Origin: Owenia fusiformis
Lineage: Eukaryota > Annelida > Polychaeta > Sabellida > Oweniidae
DNA length: 64,000 nt
Direction: 5' to 3'
Assembly (NCBI GenBank): GCA_903813345.2
Contig: CAIIXF020000011.1
Location: 19,453,754 to 19,517,753 of the forward strand
In this document: positions 24,020 to 36,000 of the stretch, one piece after another
Position numbering within the stretch: the stretch's first letter is position 1
Layout: each line of letters opens with the position of its first letter
Made by a program: the position numbers and the translations under genes
Notes under the pieces: model-generated
Databases searched by the model: none
What the model saw: the letters and a program-made list of their open reading frames with translations, nothing else
What the model was told of the DNA's origin: nothing

Positions 24020-24062
24020 TATTTGACGCATGCGCAGTTTGCAGAAATTGCGAAAATGGCGG
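24020..24062 (+). promoter_or_regulatory. Core promoter/start region of the MAP7-like gene (NRF-1-like and YY1-like motifs)
   Basis: CGCATGCGCAG at 24027-24037 is the NRF-1 palindrome core. AAAATGGCGG at 24053-24062 matches the YY1 element that in many animal TATA-less genes overlaps the start codon, and here its ATG is the proposed initiator. Both words are typical of broadly expressed metazoan promoters. Transcription factor binding is inferred from motif only. Confidence 0.6.
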
Positions 24063-24095
24063 ATGCCGATAAAATTGAACACCCCACTTCTGAAG
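24056..24095 (+). CDS. MAP7-like gene, first coding exon 1a
   Basis: ATG in a good context (cgaaaATGg) opens MADADKIEHPTSE plus one base before GTAAAT. The leftover G joins GG of the exon at 35264 to make Gly in frame. The promoter motifs around it make this the best-supported start. Confidence 0.65.
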
Positions 24096-27000
24096 GTAAA
24101 TATATCTACTACAATGCATTATGCCAATCATATATATTACATTCTATACATAAATGTATATAGACGACGTGCGTATCCATATTTTATAATTTTAGGTGCC
24201 GATATTATTGCATTTTTCTTTTCTTTCTATAGCGGAAATAAAAAAAGTCAGAAACCGAGGCCAAGGGCAACGTCTTCTCTTCCCCTTTTGACATTATTAT
24301 GTAGTAGTTTTACTAACTAACTGATAGTTCTTCGAGACGTTGATCCGGCAATCTGCTTGGTCTCTACTTCCTGCATTGTATAACACACCATCCCTTTACG
24401 TATTGAAAATTGTGACAGCTGAAATTGAAAGGTACAGTGGGGATCATAAAGAATTGCAAAAGCTATGAAAATGACATGCTGTCGCACATGTAATAAATTC
24501 TTACCTCAGTGTATTCAGTGCTCTATTTTCTCCGTCTGAGTAAGTCCAAATATAGTAGAATTTGTGTCCTTAATGACAAATAAGAACTTCAAAAGTTGAA
24601 GTGGATATTCACATGTTATGCCGACTCTTCAAATGTTGAGGTGATTTTGTCGCCCGATTGCGCCGGAACGGAGGATTGGCTCCCAGAATGCAACATGACA
24701 CATGCCAGCTTTCAAAATGCTGTTCCGCCATTTTGAAACCTGTCATGAGTAAATACGGTAACTGATGTTGCATTCTGGGAGTCAACCGTCCTTGGATAAC
24801 AAACATGGCGATTCATGAAAACATTCATTCGATTTGGTAGGGATTTATCCATTATTTGCAGGTATGAAGCTTTGGATTCATTTATTGTGCTACTTTAGTG
24901 AAAGGGAATTATTTTTCTACCGCTTGGGAGAGTTCGAGACACGAAACTTGGAAATTAGCTCATTGTGACAACTTGTGAACGTTGAGTTTTATTTTTGTCC
25001 CCCACTGTATCTTCCTAAATTCACTGGCTCGCTTTCTATCCTCAAATGTTCCACGCGACATGATAACCATCTTTGATCGGTTGTATCTCGGGGTTTCATC
25101 AATCTCTAAGCTATTTGACAGTTGGACAAAGGCACTTGAACGGATAGTTGTGCGTTTCCCAGGAAGAGAGTGGGAGGGGTCCATTTTCTTTTCAGACAAC
25201 CAAGGAGGATTGATTCCCAGAGTTCCAAATTAATATTTTTCTTCTTCAAGCCAATCCTCCCTGCAGGGGCAACTTTATTATCTGTTACTTTGGTTGCGCC
25301 TTTGGATTTTTATCTGATTTACTTTTGATCAGAATGTTGTGACCTCTCTTCTAAGAGGCCCACATACTCCAATGAATGCATCCAACTTTTTCATGAAAGA
25401 CTCTGTCAACTTGAGCAATAAAAATCATGAGGAAAATAAAAGATTTGAAAAAAATCATTGGGCGTTGATTGAGTGAATTCAATTAATTCACTTACAGCTA
25501 TCGCTTAAGTCATTTCTGTGCACAACGCTGTTTTAGACATGTCTCCAGAATCTTTAAAGCTATAATTACGTTAGTGATAACCTTTTAGTGATGAGTTCAA
25601 AACCATAATGAACACTAAATCTGACCGAGAAGCCATTTGACACTCGCAGTGCATCTAGATATATATTTCCACCTTTTCTCCCCACACACACAAACATTCA
25701 TTCATTTTTTTAAACATTAAGTTGTATTATATGAATATGAGACATATTTTCTCTGACTATGAAGGCCAGTCAGTAACAGAAAACAGTTACATTCTGACTC
25801 GGGTATCACCGTGGGTTTCAAAATGGCAGCCTGGAAAGAATGGAGAGGGAATGTTTTATCATTGAAATATGACACGCATATGTTGTTTTAACCCACAAAA
25901 ACACATTCAGCAGATCGATAAATGCATGAGGAAAATATTGAGGTATGATTCTATGTTATTCTAGTCAGAGTTACTCCAGTTTTAAAGAGGAAAATCGTGA
26001 AGTACCCTATTATCTCCCATATATTAATTTTCAAAAATCCTCAGGGATTTTGTCATTTTAGATATCTCCTCCAGGAGAATTTGGGAGATGCACTTATTAG
26101 AGATAATACGGTAGTAGGAGAATCCATTTTCCTGATTTTCATACATTGGAATTTGTAGGAATATGAAATTTTGCTTGCAAATGGATCTAATTTTTCATTT
26201 ATAAGTTATAACACTTATAACTCACATTAGAGGCTCTATTGATTTTTTGTTCTTTCATCAGAGGCTCAAAAAAGAAATATCAATAAACTTATTTAGTGTT
26301 GGGAAATTATCAAGTAGAATACAATTATGTATAAGTAATTGGTTTTATTCTGTTTTTCTATGTTATTGTTTATTTAGAATTCGTATAATTTTGTGATTCT
26401 TTAAAACTGTTTTAGAACTGAGAAGTCATTAAATATTCATATCAAAGAGTGTAAAAATCAATTTCAGTAAATGGCATCGATTTCATGATATATTCATTGA
26501 TAATTCCTATATTTTAATAAGTTACAGAATGTGATAGTGAATGTGATAGCATACCTATGATCAGATGATGTATGGCGTAAACTGTTCACAAGACAGCAGG
26601 CCAATATAAGTTTTGAAAAGCCAGCGCCCGCTAACTTTCTGATTGGCGCTGAGACTATTACGCACATAACTCATATATAATGATATATAAGTACCTCTGA
26701 AATATTAAAGGGACTACAAAGGATAAAGATGGATTGAAAATAACTTTTGTGACAAAATTATCAATATTTTACAAAACAATTGCATTAGTACATCTTTTTG
26801 TGCCTTTTTCTAAAATACCAAAAGTTGTTTATTTATGCAGTATGCTTCGATTTCTAAGACTATAGTAAAACCTATCTTAGTGAACACCTCTCTCTAGCAG
26901 ACACCCTTCCTCAGCACATACTCCACTGACTTCTGATGAATTACCCTCTCTGTAGTGAACACCTACCAACATTGAATTTTTCAGCAAAAATGTTCAATAT

Positions 27001-30000
27001 ACAGGTTTTACTGTATTTAAACACTCCCTTTTCAATTCATATGATTTTTGACATTTTTGTATCTATTTCTTTAAAAATTTCTATAATATGATCAGGTAAA
27101 ACCTAAATTTCTATTATATTTATGCTTATGGAAAATATAGGGATATACATTATATAGGGATTTTATGTCAAGAGACAATTCATCTTGTTTTTTTAATATG
27201 AGAAATTTGGTCAAGGAAGGCAAAAATGCTTGAAGGAAATCATCATTGGTCCTCATATATCATAAATTATTCCATTTTCTTGCAGCAGTTAGAAAGTCAA
27301 GATATAATTACATGGAAAGAAAAATATTACTGAACCCTAGGTCAATTTAACATGTAATGTTTGACTTTTTAAAGAAATGTTGATATTTGAAGTTATTGTG
27401 TTAAACAAGAATGATAAGCAGCTGGCTTTTATCGATAATGTTGTTCCTTTTTTCTTTTGTTGTTTTTTTATTACCTTTTAATTTTTGTTCTATACCTGTA
27501 ATAGATACTAAATAAATCTAGGTAGCATGCAACATATGGTCTGTCTTTTAAAAACTTTGTCATAATTGTATTTCTGGTGAATTCTAAATTCTAAAAGCAA
27601 TGTAATTGATCAATGATATTCTAGAACCTATTGTTCTGTGTTTATAGGCATATCAACTGTTAGATATAGATTTTAGCACTTTTAGCACATTAGGACAGAT
27701 GTAGGGATTTATTGCATTGTAGAATTATATGAGTAGTGACAAACGATTAGAAAATATATGTCTCACAGATTGCGAAATTTCTGTTCTTGACATTTATCTG
27801 AACATATTGAACTTTTGTCAAATCGTGGCTATGTCATTTTACTCTGAAGATATATTTAGTTTTCTTAAAAAACTAGTAGGGATTACTTGTGGATAATTTT
27901 AGAGTCTGTCTAGTGTTTTTTTACATATATGTTTGTTTTTTACATTGACATGTACATGTTATTGTAAAAACTTCTCACATTTGAATTACCCTGCGTGCAG
28001 TTAAGTTATAAACTACCTTCTGTCTATTATCGACTATACAGTTTAGCAGCCCCGCCCCCATGACCGCTGCCCATGATAGCTTGTGTTATAAATCATTTTA
28101 CACTAACTGCACTGACCTGTTCTCAACCAATCAGCAAGCTGGAAGGAACAAGTGCTAAATGCGTGCACCATAATTATGCGATTATGTCAGAGAAAATGAC
28201 CGTTTATAGACAGTCGTTCATTTGGTAAGATTTATTGAAAACTGAAGAATGAAGACGAAGCTCTCTTGAGAAGTGAAGTCGAACGAATGCAAAGGTTACA
28301 TTTGAATCTGGAAAATGGAAATAAGAAATGTTACAACTGAAAGAGAAAATGTTATTTAAACATATACTTAGAGAGTTTATCTTAGATGCAAATATTGAAT
28401 CAATTTGAATAGGTATTTGAAGAACTTGGTAAGACCTGTGTACTTGTAATCTTGTCAGTATTTTCCTGGTGTTCAAGTAGGTACAAAGTTCTCATTTTCA
28501 CCAAAATAAGAATAAAAATTATTTGCAGATGATAATAAGATCTTAAGACATGTTATTGTCTTGTTTGTGTTTTTGTTATTTTATTAAGCAGACTATTCCA
28601 AAGAAATAGCTTTATAGGTACATATAAAAATTTAGATAAAATATTTCTCCTTTATCATATTGTAGAGATGTATAGATATACTTACATGGGTGAAATATGA
28701 AACATTGGTGATGAAACACAAATGCAACAGCGACTGGATGCGCAACAAAACAAAAATGTAATTGATTTTCAGATTATGATAATTGAAAAAATAACATATC
28801 AATAACAAAATAAACCAATAAAGGCAAAAATAACAATTTCATTTCCTAAAACAATAACATTTGATCTGCAGCTTTGTTTGTGAAATCTGTGCTAGAAAAA
28901 TAGTAAACTTGAATAATAAGACCAACTTTAGATTCCTAATACATGCGATAAATCATCATATTCCTCAATTTTGTTACCCTTACTACATTCCAACTAGGAT
29001 ATCACTCTTATGGTCTGTTTGGTCCATATGTTTGTAAAAAATCAAAATCATGTGATTAGAATTTAAAACTTGATTATTTAAGAATTTTTGATTAACAAGG
29101 TATGATGTTTTTACCATTTGTTTGTAGAAAAATAAAGACCCTATGATTGAGATTTAATGATTTTTGAGTATCTTGGACTTTCAAGGTATGAAGTTTTTAA
29201 AGTAAAATTGAAAATTAAACTGTTAAGTAGAAGTGGTTTTAAACTTTACATGAGGCCTTTAAGTTATGATAAAAGTTCACCATTTGCTGAAATGAAAGGT
29301 GAATCTTGAAAATCAGACTGGTAAATGAGTATATGCCAAAGTGTTTTAAACTTAACATGGGACCTTTAACATAGCTTTACATGGGGCCTGACTTTAACAT
29401 GACTTTACATTGGGCCTTTAAGTTATGATAAGAGATCCCACTAAGCCAAAGTGGTTTTAACATTATATTGTGCCAAGAGATCACCATGTGATGAAATGAA
29501 AGATGAATATTTGTATCTCATTAACTAGCTACTTGTATATAATATAAGCATCAAGTAATCTTACAGATTTCCTGTCTACAAAATATCTTAGTGGCCACAA
29601 TAGAAGAAGTAAGGAAGAGAAATAACAAAATAGGAAAAAAACATGTAGTTTTTGAGTGCCTTTAAACAATAGGTTATTTGGTGCTATGGTAAACAGAATT
29701 TCACTCCTGAATGAAGAGTGAAACACAAAGAAGTCAATTCCCTCTTTTTCTTTGAGTTCAGCTAAAATGTTTCAGATCAAGTACTGAACTGTTCCAGTGA
29801 TTTTTTGTTGTGTAATACACATCTACAGTATTTTCCATGGTATACACAATCAAAAATTATATATTTTCAAAATATGGCCTCTTGTGTTTGTGAATTTAGT
29901 TGTTAACCCATAATGCTGGCCTGAATCTCTGAATCTGGTTCTGGGGATATCTGTAGGGGTTGAGTTAAGGTGCAAAAGTATACATGTGAGGGGGGTTGCA

Positions 30001-33000
30001 AATATCTATTTTCACAGTACTATTGATGTTTTAACAGCTCACATGGTAAACAGTTACGTGGCTGGCACACGGGTAACTAGAGTATCCGCGTATATTGAGT
30101 ATGACCGGTTCTTAGGCTACGAATATGACTTGTTTTGGAAAGTCATGAGAGGCACAGCTGCTTAAAAATGGAAAATAAAGGTTAACTTCTATATTATCCT
30201 TTTTGAAATTGTTCATAATGGAATATCAATCAGAAAGTACAGATTTCTCGCCTTAGAGCCAAATCATTAATATCACAGTAGAAAAAAACAAATCCCAAAC
30301 CTTTTTATGGCTAACCTGAACAAGATCTCCAAATCTCAGTTTATATGATCCCCCGTAGAGTGAGCAAGAGAAGGATTTGTCTTTTCCCAGAGGATACGCT
30401 TGTGAAATGTCATGGAAACGAGTGTAACATGGCATCCAAGACATTCCACAACCGTATTCTCCAATAATGGGGCACCAGTGACATTCGTATTCTCAAAAAT
30501 TCAAAGATGTATCATATTTGGACAGAGCAGGCTAAATTATTTAAAATATTCATGACTTATTCGTAGATCTAGCTATATGTTATACATAAGATGTGTCATC
30601 CTCTTCGGAGTTGCGTTGTGTTATACAAAAACTGATCAAAGATGCTGGAAACTAGGATTTTACGGCTTCAATCTAATATTAATACGTTTTCTGTTGATTA
30701 AGGCCCCTTGTGATATGCCTGGCATTATAAGTATACCAAGTATCATACATTGACCAAGTAGGATAAAAAGAAAACGTTCGAAAGTGTTCATAAAAAGCAA
30801 GTACTCACCTCGTCTGTTTATAGGAACAGAAATACGGTCACACTCGTAAGCTTAGAACCGGTCATACTCAATATACGCGGATACTCTAGTATCCCGTGTG
30901 GCACATTTCATACAAAACGAAAAACATCACCACATTGATTTTTTCAACAACTCATTTATTTGAACTAATTGACCTCTCAGAACATCTTCAACTATTCAAC
31001 AAGCAATGAATTATATTATTAAAGGAAGAAATCAATGCAAAGCCTCATTTATCGCTTGCTATATTGTTCATTGTTTCCACTTTTGCACTGAATATCATCT
31101 ATAAAAGTACTAATAATGCATTGAGACCTGTGAAGAAGAACACCTCTAGAAGTGGAACAGCTCTGTTAGTGGAACACTTTTCCCAAGTTCAACTGACTTA
31201 GTGTTAAATGAACATCTATTAGTAGAACACCTCCTAAGTAGGATACTTTTTAGAGTTACCAAAGGTGTGTGACACTTGGACAGGTTTTAATATATATATT
31301 TCAAGGTATATTTTGCCATGATGGAATGTTATATTTCCATTCCTATAGCAATTGTACTTCATAAATATTATGGTACTCTTGTGATTATATCCGTGGTTTC
31401 TGTGAAATCAATTACCTTGACGTGATGGCGATCATGTAAGGTTGCGGTTTAAAGGTATGAGATGTGATATTCCTGATATTGATCCAGAGAGTGATTTAAT
31501 GCTTCACCCTTGGGAGGAATTCACAGCGCACGGTTAAGTACGGCTGTATTATGCAATTGATTTCCACTTAGCACGTAAGTTGCTGTTTTTGCGTATTTGT
31601 TATGTTATGCATCTTGGATTACCACGGTATGAAGTTTTCATTGATTGAAAATCAAACTGGTAAATGAGTATATATTTTATGTTGAATAAGAAAATTTGGT
31701 TGGTTATGTTTTAATATATTTCGGTTGTTTGTATTATACAAAAAAATGTTTTAATCATTTATTACCATTTCCAATCTGTAGTTTGATTTTGCTTGTTTAA
31801 AAGCGAGCTTCATCTGCAAGGCGCAGGGCTTTTTTAAAGTTCAAGGTAATCATTTGTATTTTTGATGTTTTGTCTCCAACTGTTATTGACCTTTCTTCAA
31901 CATATACCGTATTTAACATGTTCAACAATTAAATCTCTAAGAATAGAATATGATTGTAATATATATGGCAGATACTGATAGTGTATCACTAGACAGCACT
32001 TAGTGTTAAACTCTACTTGCAATTCAGCCAGGCTTCAATTCTTCATCATCTCTAGCTTATTAAGCCCTATTTCTCTCTAAATCTTTTTAGTATTTTATTT
32101 TTTTATTTTAGTTTTAAGGGTTAATAGCGCTTCTATTATCTTTATATCTTCTTAATATTCATTCATATTCACTTAATTTGCATTTTTCAAATATTCGATT
32201 CATTTTAGATTTTATGTAATGGACTATACATATAAGTGCTCCTCATAATATTCATATCTTACCTTAATGAAAAAGAACAGTATGAATGTGCATGTACGAG
32301 GGGTGATCAATAAGTAATGGATGCTTTTTACACAGATGCTTTTTATAGACCAATCACTTCGATTTTCTTACCAGTCATATATCATTCAATTATCTATCAA
32401 CTCTGAAGATTTGAAGACAAAATATAAAAATACATTTTGATATATCCTCATTTCCGTGAAGGAGGTACAGGTCCCCCTGGACCGACATTTACGTCACATA
32501 TTCTGAAGCTATTTTAGCTTGTTTAACATGCAATGCAGTCGAATGCAGGCTGAATAAAACAAACCATTATGGTCATGAATTACCCCATTTTGTTATGACA
32601 TAGTTGATTTTGAATATTTTATCATCACTTTGTGGTATTCATGCCACATTCATTCCACAGGGCCCTCTAAATAAGTTCCATCAAGTGCTACATGTACACA
32701 ATTCCTCATCCTCTTAACTCAAGATTGTGAGACAAGGCTGAATCCATTCTCTCACATGGTAGTAAGTTGCAGTTGCACGGGTTGTTTTATTTAATCAATG
32801 TTAATAAACCTGCGTCCTTTCTCAGAAATAAGCAGTATAGAAATAAACAAGTCACATGTGAGCAGATGTGGACAATATAGTGCATTGGCTAAGGGCTCAA
32901 TTTTGAGGTCCAGGGATATTGTTTTTTGAACATTTTGAGATCTGTGGGCAGGTGCATTGTCCATATGGAGTAGGGTGTTCCCTTCTCTCACCACCCCTTT

Positions 33001-36000
33001 CTTCCACAATGCTTTCTCAAATTGACCTGCAAACCCCTTCCATACAACACTCTGATATTACAATAGTTTCTGTTTATGTGTTACCAGTCAGCAAAAAATT
33101 TCAAACAATACAACACTTGTTGCATATAAAAAGTTCAAATCTAACTCAAATTTACCAAACTGGCTAAAAACGGAATATGTGACGTAAATGTCGGTCCCGG
33201 GGTACCTGTACCTCCTTCATGGAAATGAGGATATATCAACATGTATTAACTATTTTGTCTTCAAATTTTCAGAATTGATAGATAATTGAATGATGTATCA
33301 CTGGTAGGAAAATCAAAGCGATTGGTCAATAAAAAGTATCTGTGTAAAAAAGCGTCCATTACTTATTGATCACCCCTCGTATACTCAGCACTGATATTTC
33401 ACATAGAACATTGCAAGGTGTACCTGATCTATGATGATAGGACTGGTTCAATACAGACAGTAGCTGCATAGGATTAACATTATGGCTTTACTCTACATCA
33501 TGGCTCTATTGACAAACAATATTAAGACCAGATTGATCTCAATGTTGTGATGATGTAATACATATCATAGGATAAAGGTGTTATGCATATCTCATACTGG
33601 GACCAAGTAGCATGTAAATGATTTGATTATGATAGACTTAAGCTTCATATAGAATCACACTAGTTTTAACATGTATATGTACATGTGTGGACGCTTAACT
33701 GTTATATAGAAAAAAGCTGCACTGAGACAATACCATACTATTACATGAAATAGCTCACATATGTGTGTTATATAGGATATATGATGATACATTAGCAAAA
33801 GGGATTATACAGGCTTAGCTATGGATTATAACAGTTTAGATGATGGTAAGTGAAATGGATATGATGTGGCTAAATGTATTGATCTGCTCATATAATAGAC
33901 ATTATAGCCAGTATTCACCTTCTTTCATCTTTCTGCATGTTTAGGAACAATCACTTGTTCAGATTCTTCCAAGGTAGATTGTTGGATACTGTTTTTGTCT
34001 AATATATTTTATTTAGAAAATTAACATTTAAGGTACATTGATCATGTTCATCATTTTTTCTATAGGCCATAAATCAACAATAGGTTGCACCATTTCAAAT
34101 TAATTCACTTTTTTTGTTGATAATGAAACAATCTTAATCATCTCAAATGTAACATTAGGCCTCTCCAGCCAACCCTCCCTCCTTAATAGACACTATTAAA
34201 TATTAATATTACTAATTCTAATATTATTAAACTAAATGCTTATAACTAATGTTATGAAAATATTCCTAATGTTCAAAATGAGGAAGAGCAGTTATCTGAG
34301 TTAAGTTCAGTCGATCGTAGATAAAATTAGAAAGTACTTTTGTTAAGAGCAATACAGTAGTTTTCCATTGCTCTTACCATCCTGATTCCAGTCTAATTAT
34401 GCCGAAGATTTCCAATAGAGAATGTGTATAAGGGTCAAGGTAACTTGTTAGATCTTGGTTATATTACATGATATATGCAAACTGTATTTTCCTTATACTT
34501 GATCAGATATGTATACTAGATGTAAGTTTATATGCATACATTATTCAGGCCTGTAGCCAGGGGGGGGGAGCGGAGGGAGTGGTCGGTAAAAACTGCCCCC
34601 CCCCCCCCTCCCAGGTAAATTCTGGCTACGGGCCTGTATATGCACACTACATTCTTATGATTATGAACCAATATCAGACATGATTTACATTAAAACAATC
34701 CAATTTTTTTGTAATTCTTTTCATATTAAGAATACTAATGTATATAGCCTAAGACTAATAAGTAATAATGATGCTCACTTTTAATGAAGTAAATTTTTTT
34801 TGTTTGTTTTATATTAATTTGAATTAATGATAGCATTTTGTGGCGTATGGACATCCCCATGGGGTATTTTATATAACATTTGCCATATGGTGGCAATATT
34901 ATGTAAATTCTATACTGTACTAATATGATGCAGTCTGTAGCAAGTGGCAGAGTGGAATATAAATGATTGTAAGTTTGGCTCAGGTTGATCGATTTGAGGT
35001 GTTTTTTATTTCTGCAATACATATTTCCTTGCTCAATACTTTATTATTTTGAAAGAAAATAATTGGATCTTTGATATAGGGGATATTTTTAATGGAATTT
35101 ACTGAAGGCTTATGATTTTCTATATTGCATCAAGTCTCTGGAACATACCCCCCTCCCTCCGACATCCCATTTACTTCACTTCCTTGTGGAGATGTGGTGT
35201 CCATGTAGAAGACCACTGATTTTGATTATAAAGCATCTTAAATGTTTACATTCCTATTTCCAGGGTCACCTATGGAGGTAGCACCATCTGATGTGGGACT
35301 CCTTGAAGCACCCTCTGATTTGGCACCTACAGAGGACACCAACAATATTGATGTAGTACATATAGTTAAACAAGAGACAAATGAAACAAAAACAACAGAG
35401 GATTCTTCAAATATAGTCACAACAACGACTACTACTACAATACATAGCTCCACATCTGTTAAAATGGATACAAGTTTGCATGAGTCTAGCCCCCAGCGAG
35501 GAGGCAGCCCAAACTCTGGGATGAGCCCACATTTAGGAAGCACCCCCAGTCCTGGATCTCGAAGTCGACCTGATTCAGGCGTTGGATCAAGCCCAATAAA
35601 TAAACCAACCATAAAAGGTAGGGGAAAGCATTGAATTAGTCTTGATTTGATTTCTGTTTGCTTGTTTGTTTTTTCAGAATGTAACTTAAATTCTCTTGAT
35701 AACATTTCTCCAGGAGATTTTTTCTTTTCCCTTGATGGAACAATTTGTAACTTATGCTTCCAAGAAAACCATTGTCTGAAAACGGTTACAATAGTTCCAA
35801 AAACAGTCCCTGGAGATTTGGATATTGCTTGCTTGATTAATTGTTTGCTTAACTTTTATAGTTGTTTGGTTTTTTATAGTTGAGATTTGTGAAGGTTGTG
35901 ATAGGTTATTGCTTAAACCCGGATCTTAATTTCAGTAACCAACTAATGTCGTAAATTTTATTTTTTAGTGACAAGGATAGAAAATCTTTATAAATCGGCA

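Larger units (their letters stand above)
22793..24055. promoter_or_regulatory. Head-to-head intergenic region between GH3 (-) and MAP7-like (+) genes
   Basis: The 1.26 kb between the two start codons must hold both 5' UTRs and promoters, unless distal exons exist. The right end near 24020-24062 is CpG-containing with NRF-1-like and YY1-like words; the GH3 side is AT-rich with no evident TATA box at a convincing distance. A TACCCT-type MITE (23697-23776) and a tRNA-like fragment (about 23355-23425) lie in between. Confidence 0.6.
25241..31456. other. Intron 1 of the MAP7-like gene, left part, no gene seen
   Basis: AT-rich sequence. It holds a pogo-like MITE (26863-27013), the long TACCCT element (27987-28298), a locally repeated stretch near 29215-29470 ('gttttaaacttaacatggg' and 'gggcctttaagttatgata' words recurring), an 835-bp inverted-repeat element (30066-30900) and a degraded pogo-like copy near 31110-31290. 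No frame has protein-like features. Confidence 0.6.
33382..35263. other. Intronic stretch before MAP7-like exon 2, little recognisable
   Basis: AT-rich, with only a short GC-rich inverted-repeat element at 34546-34636 and the exon 1e candidate. No other coding or RNA feature is seen. The last 20 bases form a usual pyrimidine tract with CAG acceptor. Confidence 0.6.

Noticed and set aside
35647-35883. 78-codon frame directly after MAP7-like exon 2
   Set aside because: It begins after a good donor, lacks charged MAP7-type sequence and reads like intron.
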